Numbered from the stretch's first letter, positions 8,492-18,297 are shown. The stretch is 64,000 nt of DNA from Streptomyces sp. F001 (GCF_004187715.1 NZ_QZWF01000012.1:87097-151096); one strand, 5' to 3'. Notes: generated from the sequence alone by a model not told the origin. Numbers and translations: made by a program.

Positions 8492-8872
8492 CCCGGCAGG
8501 GCCGAAAGGGTGGTGCGGCACCGCCGGGGTATGTCACCGGCAGCTGCCCCGAGTGGAAACGACCAGGTGGTTGCCAAGAAGGGCTTGCCGTGGCAGGCTC
8601 CACACGCAAGGATGATCGCCACGCCTTGAGGGCCCCGCAGGAGTCGTCGCGCCGCCGTTTCCCGGCCGTGCACCCCGGGTTGCTCGCCGATACGGGGCGT
8701 GATCGTGTTGACCGTCAAACTTTTTGGTGAGACGCTGAAAGCCCCGCGCACCTCAGCTGTTTGGCATGGATGAACGGCAGCACAACTCCACAGTGCCAAG
8801 CGGCCGCGGGTGCGAAATCCCTCACGACCCACACCGCATCGGTCGGTCACTCAGTGTGGAGGACCATCCATC
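8492..8872. other. 381-base gap between acylphosphatase and the small coiled-coil gene
   Basis: No convincing gene on either strand. A TTGACC hexamer at 8708-8713 could be a -35 element, with no good -10 at the right distance. The rest is GC-rich sequence without long dyads. Promoters for the downstream small gene and perhaps smc probably lie here. Confidence 0.4.
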
Positions 8873-9079
8873 ATGGCAAAGGCGCTTCTCGGTTACGTCG
8901 GCGGCTCCGACCCTCGACTCCTCGCCGAGATGCGACGGCTCCAGCAGCGCGTCCAGGACCTCGAATCCGAGCTCGTACGGATCCAGGCGGAGAACGACGC
9001 GCTGGCGGCTGCCGCTTCTCACCACGACAGGATCATGGAGAGCGTCGACGCACACCAGGCGGAGCCTGCGCTCACCTGA
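8873..9079 (+). CDS. small coiled-coil protein of unknown function upstream of smc
   Basis: A 68-residue protein starting MAKALLGYVGGSDPRLLAEM. The centre (residues 15-48, RRLQQRVQDLESELVRIQAENDAL) has clear leucine heptads and should form a coiled coil. A GGAGGA ribosome site lies at 8859-8864 before ATG 8873. It is the last gene before smc, 216 bases upstream. Homologues occur at this place in other streptomycetes by my recollection, but no function is known to me. An HTH or enzyme motif is not visible. Confidence 0.75.
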   Translation: MAKALLGYVGGSDPRLLAEMRRLQQRVQDLESELVRIQAENDALAAAASHHDRIMESVDAHQAEPALT

Positions 9080-9295
9080 TCGCTGCATCGCACAACGACA
9101 GCAGTGGTTGGGAGCCCGTAACAACCGCTAAGTTGTCAGAAGTGGCAAGGGACGCTCCGGCGTCCCTTCTTTCTTTGCCCCGCGCATCCTTTCACCTTCT
9201 TTAACGTCTGGTGTGCCCTGCACGTTCAAGGGTGAAACCGCAGGGTGACGAGTGTTCGTGGAGTGAGACAACCCCGGGAGGTAGAGTCCAGCGGC

Positions 9296-12200
9296 GTGCA
9301 CCTCAAGGCCCTGACCCTCCGTGGGTTCAAATCGTTCGCCTCGGCCACGACGCTCCGGTTCGAGCCGGGCATCACGTGTGTCGTCGGACCGAACGGCTCG
9401 GGCAAGTCCAACGTCGTGGACGCGCTCAGCTGGGTCATGGGAGAGCAGGGCGCCAAGTCGCTGCGCGGCGGCAAGATGGAGGACGTCATCTTCGCCGGCA
9501 CCACCGGGCGCCCGCCGCTCGGCCGCGCCGAGGTGTCGCTGACCATCGACAACTCCGACGGGGCCCTGCCCATCGAGTACGCCGAGGTCACCATCACGCG
9601 GATCATGTTCCGCAACGGCGGCAGCGAGTACCAGATCAACGGCGACACCTGCCGGCTGCTCGACATCCAGGAGCTGCTCTCCGACTCCGGCATCGGCCGC
9701 GAGATGCACGTCATCGTCGGCCAGGGCCAGCTCGACTCCGTGCTGCACGCCGACCCCATGGGCCGGCGTGCCTTCATCGAAGAGGCCGCGGGCGTCCTGA
9801 AGCACCGCAAGCGCAAGGAGAAGGCGCTGCGGAAGCTGGACGCGATGCAGGCCAACCTCGCGCGGGTGCAGGACCTGACGGACGAGCTGCGCCGTCAGCT
9901 CAAGCCGCTCGGCCGGCAGGCCGCGGTCGCCCGCAGGGCCGCCGTGATCCAGGCCGACCTCAGGGACGCCCGCCTCCGCCTCCTCGCCGACGATCTCGTA
10001 CGGCTGCGAGAGGCGCTCAAGGCCGAGGTCGCCGACGAGGCCGCGCTCAAACAGCGCAAGGAGGCCGCCGAGCAGGAACTGAGGAAGGCGCTCCAGCGCG
10101 AGGCGCTCCTGGAGGACGAGGTACGGCAGCTCGCGCCCCGCCTCCAGCGTGCCCAGCAGACCTGGTACGAGCTCTCCCAGCTCGCCGAACGGGTGCGCGG
10201 CACCATCTCCCTGGCCGACGCGCGCGTGAAGAGCGCGACCTCCGCCCCGCCCGAGGAGCGGCGCGGCCGCGACCCCGAGGACATGGAACGCGAGGCCCAC
10301 CGCATCCGCGAGCAGGAGGCCGAGCTCGAGGCGGCCCTGGAAGCGGCGCAGCGGGCACTGGACGACACGGTCGCCCATCGAGCCGAACTGGAGCGCGAAC
10401 TCGCCCTCGAGGAACGCCGGCTGAAGGACGCGGCCCGGGCCATCGCCGACCGCCGTGAGGGACTGGCCCGGCTGAACGGCCAGGTCGGCGCGGCCCGTTC
10501 TCGCGCGGCCTCCGCCCAGGCCGAGATCGACCGCCTCGCCGACGCCCGCGACGAGGCGCAGGAGCGGGCGTTCGCCGCGCAGGAGGAGTACGAGGCGCTC
10601 AAGGCCGAGGTCGACGGCCTCGACGCCGGTGACGCGGAACTGGCCGAGCGGCACGAGGCGGCGAAGCAGCAGCTCGCGCAGGCGGAGGCCGCACTCGCCG
10701 CCGCCCGTGAGGCGACCACGGCGGCGGAACGCAGCCGGGCCGCGACGCAGGCCCGCCATGAGGCCCTCGCCATGGGACTGCGCCGCAAGGACGGCACCGG
10801 CGCCCTGCTCGGCGCGAAGGATCGTCTCACCGGCCTGCTGGGCCCGGCCGCAGAGCTGCTGACGGTGACGCCGGGCCACGAGGTCGCCCTGGCCGCCGCC
10901 TTCGGCGCGGCAGCCGATGCCATCGCCGTGACGACCCCGGCATCGGCAGCGGACGCCATCCGCCTCCTGCGCAAACAGGACGCGGGCCGCGCGGCCCTGT
11001 TGCTGGCGGGAGCACCGGAGGACACGAACGGGGGAGGCCGGGGTGGCGACCGGAGCGCCGACGTGGGGCATCGGGCGGGGTGGTGCCCGCGGAGGGTGGT
11101 GCGGGTGTTTCGGGCGGTGCGACGTCCGGGGAGCGTGGCGCGGATGCTTCAGGCGGGGCGACGACCGCAGACGCCGGTCCCCGGGCCGGTGACGCTTTGC
11201 CACCGGGCGCCGGTGCTCCTCCCGCCGTATCCGGGAAAGCGCGCCCCGATGGTCCGTCGTATGCCGCTGATCTCGTGCGGGGACCCTCCGAGCTCATGCC
11301 CGCTGTGCGGCGGCTGCTGCGGGGGATCGTCGTCGTCGGGACGCTGGAGGACGCCGAGGAGCTCGTGTACACGCGGCCCGATCTCACCGCCGTCACCGCC
11401 GAAGGGGACCTGCTCGGGGCGCACTTCGCTCACGGGGGGTCCGCCGGGGCGCCCAGTCTGCTCGAGGTGCAGGCGTCGGTGGACGAGGCGGCCGCCGAGC
11501 TGGACGAGCTGGCCGTGCGGTGCGAGGAGCTGGCCGAGGTGCAGACCGCGGCCGGCGAGCGGCGCAAGGAGGCCGCCGCGCTCGTCGAGGACCTGGGTGA
11601 ACGGCGTAGGGCCGCCGACCGCGAGAAGTCGGCGGTGGCCCAGCAGCTCGGCCGGCTCGCCGGGCAGGCCCGGGCGGCCGCGGGGGAGGCCGAGCGGAGT
11701 GTCGCCGCCGCGGCACGTGCCCAGGATGCGCTCGACAAGGCGCTTCAGGAGGTCGAGGAGCTCGCCGAACGGCTCGCCGTAGCCGAGGAGATGCCGGTCG
11801 AGGAGGAGCCCGACACCTTCGTACGGGACCGGCTCGCCGCCGACGGTGCCAACGCACGGCAGACCGAGATGGAGGCCCGCCTTCAGGTCCGTACGCACGA
11901 GGAACGGGTCAAGGGGCTCGCCGGGCGGGCCGACTCACTGGACCGGGCCGCCCGCGCGGAACGCGAGGCACGCGCGCGTGCCGAGCAGCGGCGGGCGCGC
12001 CTCAGGCACGAGGCGTCCGTCGCGGAGGCCGTCGCCTCCGGCGCGCGCCAGCTCCTCGCGCACGTCGAGGTCTCCCTCGCCCGCGCGGACGAGGAGCGCA
12101 CCGTTGCCGAGGCGGCCAAGGCACAGCGCGAGCAGGAGCTGGCCGCCGCCCGCACCGAGGGCCGCGACCTCAAGGCCGAGCTCGACAAGCTCACGGACTC

Positions 12201-13053
12201 CGTGCACCGCGGTGAGGTGCTCGGCGCCGAGAAGCGGCTGCGGATCGAGCAGTTGGAGACCAAGGCGCTGGAGGAACTGGGCGTGGAGCCGGCGGGGCTG
12301 GTCTCCGAGTACGGCCCGCATCAGCTCGTACCGCCCTCGCCGCCCGCCGAGGGTGAGGAGCTGCCGGAGGATCCCGAGCACTCGCGCAACCAGCCGAAGC
12401 CGTTCGTCCGGGCGGAGCAGGAGAAGCGGCTGAAGTCGGCCGAGCGGGCGTACCAACAGCTCGGCAAGGTGAACCCGCTGGCCCTGGAGGAGTTCGCGGC
12501 GCTGGAGGAACGGCACAAGTTCCTCAGCGAACAGCTGGAAGACCTGAAGAAGACGCGTGCCGACCTCCTCCAGGTGGTGAAGGAGGTGGACGAGCGCGTC
12601 GAGCAGGTGTTCACCGAGGCCTACCGGGACACGGCCCGGGAGTTCGAGGGCGTCTTCAGCCGGCTGTTCCCGGGCGGCGAGGGCCGGCTCGTGCTGACGG
12701 ACCCGGACAACATGCTCACCACGGGCGTGGACGTCGAGGCGCGGCCGCCGGGCAAGAAGGTCAAGCGGCTCAGCCTGCTCTCCGGCGGAGAGCGGTCGCT
12801 GACGGCCGTGGCGCTGCTGGTGTCGATCTTCAAGGCCCGGCCCAGTCCGTTCTATGTGATGGACGAGGTCGAGGCGGCGCTCGACGACACGAACCTGCAG
12901 CGGCTGATCCGGATCATGCAGGAGCTGCAGGAGGCCTCGCAGCTCATCGTCATCACGCACCAGAAGCGGACGATGGAGGTCGCCGATGCGCTGTACGGCG
13001 TCTCCATGCAGGGCGACGGTGTGTCGAAGGTCATCAGCCAGCGGCTCCGGTGA
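9296..13053 (+). CDS. smc: chromosome segregation ATPase SMC (one frame break, enlarged hinge region)
   Basis: SMC forms the condensin ring with ScpA and ScpB and organises the nucleoid. Start GTG 9296 has GGAGGT upstream. Domains in order: Walker A GPNGSGKSN (about residue 31), N-terminal coiled coil, hinge (from GLLGPAAELLTVTPGHEVALAAAFG), C-terminal coiled coil, signature LSLLSGGERSLTAVALL and Walker B PSPFYVMDEVEAALDD. The frame changes near 11065-11070, where one G appears missing (GGGGCA for GGGGGCA). With it restored the protein is about 1252 residues, longer than the roughly 1190 I recall for S. coelicolor. The excess is a Gly/Ala/Ser-rich repeat insert inside the hinge (about 11025-11250). 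Confidence 0.93.
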
Positions 13054-13156
13054 CTGCGTGCGGTCTGCACCTGTTGCGGCCTGCGCCTCCAAATGAGTTC
13101 AACCTGTGAACGCAAGTACGACACGCCTGCGCGAAAAAATCACAGTAAAGAACCTA

Positions 13157-13184
13157 TTGACTTCGAAACTTGAAGACATAGTCT
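13157..13184 (+). promoter_or_regulatory. candidate glcP promoter
   Basis: TTGACT (13157-13162) and TAGTCT (13179-13184) with 16 bases between form a vegetative-type promoter in an unusually AT-rich patch, about 75 bases before the glcP start. Confidence 0.5.
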
Positions 13185-13201
13185 CTGCAACGTTGCTTTT
13201 A

Positions 13202-13216
13202 CCTTCAGGTTGAAGG
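13202..13216. promoter_or_regulatory. inverted repeat in the glcP leader, candidate operator
   Basis: CCTTCA-GGT-TGAAGG is a perfect 6+6 dyad about 20 bases downstream of the candidate -10. A related element, CTTCGAAACTTGAAG, overlaps the -35/-10 spacer at 13161-13175. Two like dyads around a promoter suggest a repressor that senses carbon supply; the protein is unknown. Confidence 0.4.
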
Positions 13217-13264
13217 GCTCACCATCACCCCGGCAGTGACGCCGGTGGCCCGAGGAGTTACCAC

Positions 13265-14680
13265 GTGACCAGCACAGCGCAGGCACCTCAGCAAGGAGCC
13301 AAGGCGGCACCCCCCGAACATCTGGGGCACGTCGTCTTCATCACCGCCGCAGCCGCCATGGGTGGCTTCCTCTTCGGCTATGACAGCTCCGTCATCAACG
13401 GTGCCAACGGCGGCATCCAGGCTCGCTTCGAGCTCAGCTCCGGTGCTACCGGTACCGTCGCCGCCTGCGCCCTGCTGGGCAGTGCCGTCGGTGCCGCCCT
13501 CGCCGGCCGGATCGCGGACCGCATCGGCCGTATCCGTGTGATGCAGATCGCGGCGGTGCTGTTCGCCGTGAGCGCCGTCGGCTCCGGCCTTCCGTTCGCC
13601 GCGTGGGACCTCGCCGCCTGGCGTGTCCTCGGCGGTATAGCCATCGGTATGGCCTCGGTCATCGGCCCCGCCTACATCGCCGAGGTCGCCCCGCCGGCGT
13701 ACCGAGGCAGGCTCGCCTCCTTCCAGCAGGCAGCGATCGTCATCGGCATCGCCGTCTCGCAGCTCGTCAACTGGGCCATCCTCAACATGGCCGACGGCGA
13801 GGAGCGCGGGGAGATCGCGGGCATCGAGGCCTGGCAGTGGATGCTGGGCGTGATGATCGTGCCGGCCGTGATCTACGGCCTGCTGTCCTTCGCCATCCCC
13901 GAGTCGCCGCGCTTCCTGATCAGCGTGGGCCGGGTCGACGACGCCAAGAAGGTGCTCGCCGACGTCGAGGGCGACATCAACCTGGACGCCCGCGTCGCCG
14001 AGATCGACGAGGCCATGCGCAGCGACCACAAGTCGACGTTCCGGGACCTGCTGGGCGGCAGGTTCGGCCTGCTGCCGATCGTCTGGATCGGTATCGGCCT
14101 CTCCGTCTTCCAGCAGCTGGTCGGCATCAACGTCATCTTCTACTACTCGAACCTGCTGTGGCAGTCCGTCGGTGTCGACCCGTCGAGCTCGTTCTTCTAC
14201 TCGTTCGAGACCTCGATCATCAACATCATCGGCACCGTGATCGCGATGATCTTCGTCGACCGCATCGGCCGCAAGCCGCTCGCGCTGATCGGCTCGATCG
14301 GTATGGGCGTCTCGCTCGCGCTGGCCGCCTGGTCCTTCTCGTACCAGAACGGCAACGACCCGCTGCCGACCGCCCAGGGTGTGGTCGCGCTGATCGCCGC
14401 CAACGCGTTCGTGCTGTTCTTCGCCCTGTCCTGGGGTGTGGTCGTCTGGGTCATGCTCGGTGAGGTCTTCCCGAACAAGATCCGTGCCGCCGCGCTCGGT
14501 GTGGCCGCCTCGGCCCAGTGGCTCGCCAACTGGGCGATCACGATCACCTTCCCGGACCTGGCGGAGTGGAACCTGTCGCTCACCTACGTGATGTACGCGG
14601 TGTTCGCCTTCCTCTCCATCCCGTTCATCCTCAAGTTCGTGCCCGAGACCAAGGGCAAGACGCTGGAGGAGATGGGCTGA
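13265..14680 (+). CDS. glcP: glucose permease GlcP (MFS sugar porter)
   Basis: A 471-residue major facilitator sugar:proton symporter with 12 predicted membrane helices. Sugar-porter signatures are present: FLFGYDSSVINGA in helix 1, GRIADRIGRIRVM after helix 2, PESPRFLIS in the central loop, QQLVGINVIFYYSNLLW in helix 7 and the C-terminal PETKGKTLEEMG. In S. coelicolor the gene beside smc is glcP1, the main glucose uptake system, and this gene matches it in position and type. GTG 13265 is preceded by GAGGAG. It ends at a bidirectional terminator. Confidence 0.9.
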   Translation: MTSTAQAPQQGAKAAPPEHLGHVVFITAAAAMGGFLFGYDSSVINGANGGIQARFELSSGATGTVAACALLGSAVGAALAGRIADRIGRIRVMQIAAVLFAVSAVGSGLPFAAWDLAAWRVLGGIAIGMASVIGPAYIAEVAPPAYRGRLASFQQAAIVIGIAVSQLVNWAILNMADGEERGEIAGIEAWQWMLGVMIVPAVIYGLLSFAIPESPRFLISVGRVDDAKKVLADVEGDINLDARVAEIDEAMRSDHKSTFRDLLGGRFGLLPIVWIGIGLSVFQQLVGINVIFYYSNLLWQSVGVDPSSSFFYSFETSIINIIGTVIAMIFVDRIGRKPLALIGSIGMGVSLALAAWSFSYQNGNDPLPTAQGVVALIAANAFVLFFALSWGVVVWVMLGEVFPNKIRAAALGVAASAQWLANWAITITFPDLAEWNLSLTYVMYAVFAFLSIPFILKFVPETKGKTLEEMG

Positions 14681-14745
14681 CCCGCCCCCTGATCTCGGGG
14701 AGAAGGGCCAAGTCCCCGCTGCCCCTCTCCTCGTACTCGTAAGAG

Positions 14746-14790
14746 ACGTGCTGCCCCGGCTCGCAGATCATGTGAGCCGGGGCAGCACGT
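14746..14790. terminator. bidirectional terminator overlapping the end of the flavin oxidoreductase gene
   Basis: A perfect 17-base inverted repeat (14746-14762 against 14774-14790) with an 11-base loop lies between convergent glcP and the LLM oxidoreductase. The right arm encodes the last residues of the oxidoreductase (VLPRL), and its stop codon falls in the loop. Confidence 0.8.
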
Positions 14791-15736
14791 CGTCACAGAA
14801 CAGGTGCAGGCTGCGCCAGCCCTCCTCCAGCGGCATCCCGCCCACGAGCGGATGCAGGACGAGGTTGTCGAGCCCCTGTGCCACGCACTCGTCCGGTGTG
14901 AGGACCCGGTAGACGCCCTCGGCGCGCAGCTCGTCCACCGTTGTCGCCGTCGAACGCACCGCCGAGCGGATGCCGGCCGACTGCCAGGAGGCGTACGTCC
15001 GCGCCTCGTGCAGGAAATGCCCGCCGTACGTCGCCCAGGTCCGGTCGGGGTCCTCGGCGAGGTGCAGGAGAGGAGTCTCGGCGGCGGGCATCATGGTCCA
15101 GCCCTCGGTGCCGTACTCGACCAGCCGCTCCTTGTAGTAGGCCTCCAGCTCGGGCAGGTGTGCGCTGGGGAAGAAGGGCAGGCCGAGGCGGGCGGCCCGG
15201 CGGGCGGCGGCCTTCGAGGAGCCGCCGACCAGCAGCAGCGGGTGCGGATCGGAGTACGGGCGCGGGGTGACCCGTACCGTACGGCCCCGGTACTCGAACT
15301 CCTCGCCGGTCCAGGCCTTCAGCACCGTCTCCAGCAGCTCGTCCTGCAGCCGCCCGCGCCGCTTCCACTCCACATCGAACTGGGCGTACTCCTCCGGCCG
15401 GTACCCGATCCCCGCGACGGTCACGAGCCGTCCGCCGCCGAGCAGATCCAGTACGGCGATGTCCTCGGCCAGTCGCAGCGGGTCGTGCAGCGGGCCGATG
15501 ACCGCCGACACGGTGACCGCGAGGTGCCGGGTGGCGCCGAGGACCGCTCCGGCGAAGGCGAACGGCGAGGGCAGCCAGTTGTTCGCGACGCCGTGGTGCT
15601 CCTCCGTCTGCACGGTGGTGATCCCCCGGTCGTCGGCGTACGCGGCCATCTCCAGGGCGGCCCGGTAGCGGGCGTGGAGGGAGGCGGGGGTGGCGCCGGG
15701 CTCGACGAGGTTGAAACGGACGACCGTGACGGGCAT
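14768..15736 (-). CDS. LLM-class flavin-dependent oxidoreductase
   Basis: A 322-residue TIM-barrel enzyme of the luciferase-like monooxygenase/F420-dependent family. Visible features are the N-terminal VRFNLVEPGATP, QTEEHHGVANNWLPSPF (substrate and flavin-face histidines), AEDIAVLDLLGGGRLVTVAGIGYRPEEY and the family-typical LLVGGSSKAAARRAARLG. Substrate and whether it uses FMN or F420 cannot be told from sequence. The start ATG 15736 follows GGAGA; an in-frame ATG at 15754 would place the ribosome site in the coding region. It is convergent with glcP and divergent from ftsY. Confidence 0.88.
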   Translation of the reverse strand: MPVTVVRFNLVEPGATPASLHARYRAALEMAAYADDRGITTVQTEEHHGVANNWLPSPFAFAGAVLGATRHLAVTVSAVIGPLHDPLRLAEDIAVLDLLGGGRLVTVAGIGYRPEEYAQFDVEWKRRGRLQDELLETVLKAWTGEEFEYRGRTVRVTPRPYSDPHPLLLVGGSSKAAARRAARLGLPFFPSAHLPELEAYYKERLVEYGTEGWTMMPAAETPLLHLAEDPDRTWATYGGHFLHEARTYASWQSAGIRSAVRSTATTVDELRAEGVYRVLTPDECVAQGLDNLVLHPLVGGMPLEEGWRSLHLFCDDVLPRLT

Positions 15737-15896
15737 GGGAAGGTCTCCCTCCACCGGGCGGGTGTGGAGGGGGACAGTAGCTGACGGAGTGTCAGACAGC
15801 CAGGGTCATGCTGATGTGCGCCTGACATGACGACGCCTCTTGGAGGAATGCACAAGATGGGCCCGGCGGACCCTCATGGCTAATACTGGACGCGTT

Positions 15897-17110
15897 ATGG
15901 AAATCGTCATCCTTGCTGTAGTCATCGCCGTGGTCGTGCTCGGCGCGCTCGGCGGGCTCATCGTCGGCAGCCGGCGCCGCAAGTCGCTGCCCCCGCCGCC
16001 CACCACGCCCGACATCACCGCCCCTCCGGCCGAGCCGCATGTCGGCGACGAGGCCGAGACGCCGCGCGACGAACCGCGTCGCACGATCGAGGAGGTGGAC
16101 CTCCCGGACGGCTCGGCCCCGGTCACCGTCGAGGAACCGCCCCTTCCCGAACTCGAAGTCCCCCTCGTCCCCCGATCGAGGTCCCCGAGCCCACCGCCGG
16201 ACGGCTCGTCCGCCTGCGCGCCCGGCTCTCCCGGTCCCAGAACGCCCTCGGCAAGGGGCTGCTCACGCTGCTGTCGCGCGAGCACCTCGACGAGGAGACC
16301 TGGGAGGAGATCGAGGACACCCTGCTCACCGCCGACGTCGGCGTGCAGCCCACCCAGGAGCTGGTCGAACGGCTGCGCGAGCGTGTGAAGGTGCTCGGCA
16401 CCCGCACCCCCGAGGAGCTGCGCGGCCTGCTGCGCGAGGAGCTGCTCACCCTGATCGGCCCCGACCTCGACCGCGTAGTGAAGACCGAGCCGGAGACCAG
16501 CAAGCCCGGCATCGTGATGATCGTCGGTGTCAACGGCACCGGCAAGACCACCACCACCGGCAAGCTCGCCCGCGTCCTGGTCGCCGACGGCCGCAGCGTC
16601 GTCCTGGGCGCCGCCGACACCTTCCGGGCCGCTGCCGCCGACCAGCTCCAGACCTGGGGCGAGCGGGTCGGCGCCCACACCGTGCGCGGGCCGGAGGCCG
16701 GCGACCCCGCCTCCGTCGCCTTCGACGCGGTCAAGGAGGGCAAGGAGATGGGCATGGACGTCGTGCTCATCGACACCGCCGGCCGCCTGCACACCAAGAC
16801 CGGCCTCATGGACGAGCTCGGCAAGGTCAAGCGCGTCGTCGAGAAGCACGCGCCGCTGGACGAGGTGCTGCTCGTGCTGGACGCGACCACCGGCCAGAAC
16901 GGCCTTGTGCAGGCCCGCGTCTTCGCCGAGGTCGTCGACATCACCGGCATCGTCCTCACCAAGCTGGACGGCACCGCCAAGGGCGGCATCGTCGTCGCCG
17001 TACAGCGCGAGCTCGGCGTCCCGGTCAAGCTGGTCGGGCTGGGCGAGGGCGCGGACGATCTGGCGCCGTTCGAGCCGGAGGCGTTCGTTGACGCCCTTAT
17101 CGGAGAGTGA
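15897..17110 (+). CDS. ftsY: signal recognition particle receptor FtsY (one frame break)
   Basis: FtsY is the membrane receptor for SRP-ribosome complexes and pairs with Ffh, encoded 7 kb downstream. Start ATG 15897. Residues 2-24 form a transmembrane anchor, a feature of actinobacterial FtsY, followed by an acidic/proline-rich A domain, the N domain (LSREHLDEETWEEIEDTLL) and the G domain: GVNGTGKTTT, DTFRAAA, DTAGRLHT, TKLDGTAKGG and GLGEGADDLAPF. The frame shifts in the C run at 16169-16173. Adding one C gives 405 codons and a normal protein, so a sequencing undercall is the likely cause. Confidence 0.93.
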
Positions 17111-17140
17111 CCACCTACCAAAACCGGTATGTGCTCGAAG

Positions 17141-17178
17141 AAGCGCCCGTCTCCAGGCGAAGCTGGGGACGGGCGCTT
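17141..17178. terminator. terminator between ftsY and the convergent primase-like gene
   Basis: A 14-base stem (17141-17154 against 17165-17178, one G-U pair) with a 10-base loop, followed by TTTG on the + strand. It can serve both ftsY and the convergent gene that ends 12 bases further on. Confidence 0.75.
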
Positions 17179-17190
17179 TGTCGTGTACGG

Positions 17191-17853
17191 CTACGCGCGT
17201 GACCGGTGCGCCACGTAAGCCAGCGTCCCCAGCAGCAGCCTCGCCGCCGGTGGCTTCGTGGCCGAGTCCAGGTCGGGCGGGCGCAGCCAGCGGACCGGGC
17301 CGAGGCCGGCGCGGTCGGAGGGCGGGGCCGTGATGTACGTTCCGGGGCCCAGGCCGCGCAGGTCGAGGCTCGGGTCGTCCCAGCCCATGCGGTAGAGCAG
17401 CGCGGGAAGCTCGGACGCGGAGCCGGGGGCCACCAGGAAATGGGCGCGGCCGTCCGGGGTGGCGGTGACGGGGCCGAGGGGGAGGCCCATGCGCTCCAGC
17501 CGGGCCAGCGAGCGCCGCCCGACCGGCTCGGCGACCTCGATCACATCGAACGCGCGCCCGACCGGCAGCATCACCGCGGCGCCCGGCACCTCGGCCCAGG
17601 CCTCGGTCACCGCGTCCAGCGTCGCTCCGGCCGGCACCTCGGACGCGAAGTCCAGCGGATGTGCACCCGGCGCCCGGCACTCGGGGCGGCCGCAGGAGCA
17701 GACGCCCGCGGCGGCCCGGGCGCCCGGGGCGACGTCCCAGCCCCACAGCCCGGTGTACTCGGCCACGGCGGTGCACTCCGACGAGCGGCCGCGGCGGCGC
17801 GAGCCGGACCGGATGTCGCGGATCCCTCGACTGCTGCCGATCGTGAAGCCCAT
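17191..17853 (-). CDS. stand-alone bifunctional DNA primase/polymerase-type protein
   Basis: A 220-residue protein resembling the N-terminal prim-pol domain found in plasmid and phage replication proteins. The cysteine/histidine cluster GVCSCGRPECRAPGAHPL (residues 49-66) is the hallmark CxC..C..H motif of that family. The region AFDVIEVAEPVGRRSLARLERMG would carry the first catalytic acidic residues; the usual DxD appears as DVIE, so activity is uncertain. No helicase domain is attached and no mobile element is near. The start ATG 17853 has a GGAGGGGG site. Homologues sit between ftsY and nsdA in other Streptomyces by my recollection. Function unknown. Confidence 0.72.
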   Translation of the reverse strand: MGFTIGSSRGIRDIRSGSRRRGRSSECTAVAEYTGLWGWDVAPGARAAAGVCSCGRPECRAPGAHPLDFASEVPAGATLDAVTEAWAEVPGAAVMLPVGRAFDVIEVAEPVGRRSLARLERMGLPLGPVTATPDGRAHFLVAPGSASELPALLYRMGWDDPSLDLRGLGPGTYITAPPSDRAGLGPVRWLRPPDLDSATKPPAARLLLGTLAYVAHRSRA

Positions 17854-18297
17854 GCCCCCTCCAACGGGTCCGGCGCACCGGTGGTTACGAGACGGAATCG
17901 GAATGTGACTCTGCGTCTCCGCCTTCCCGGTGCCGCGCGAATCCAGTCGGCGCCCGGAAGGACCCCGGGTGGTGCGTCCGACGGCGCGCGCCCCTGTGTG
18001 CGACGCTGCGCTCACTCCCGTCCGTCCTATGTCAAGTGAATCGTCTGGAGGCGACCGGGAGTTCATTCGAAGGGGTGGCGAATGGTGGCGATTCCGGGAT
18101 CGCCGTGGCTGAAGCGGTGATCGTAGGATTACTTTGAGTGCACGCCACCCGGGGCACATGCGCCGGTGGGTATGCCCGGGGCAAGCAGGTTGCTCGTTCG
18201 AAGAGTGAGAACCGCCGGACGACGGCCGCATCGACGGGCATTCTGATAGGGCTTGGCGCACTTGGTGACAAGCGGTCTGAGGGATGGGGGCGTTCCA
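17854..18297. other. 444-base divergent promoter region between the primase-like gene and nsdA
   Basis: No gene is supported here. A hairpin GGCGAT/ATCGCC (18087-18092, 18099-18104) lies upstream of a TAGGAT hexamer (18124-18129) that could be an nsdA -10, giving a leader of about 165 bases. No matching -35 is clear. Confidence 0.4.

Noticed and set aside
9128..11203. Long antisense open frame (691 codons) opposite smc
   Set aside because: It reads against a well-conserved SMC coding sequence and has Arg/Leu-rich composition with no family motif. High-GC codon bias keeps antisense frames open.
13054..13156. Hairpin terminator after smc
   Set aside because: Only weak, short complementarity; no convincing terminator dyad found.
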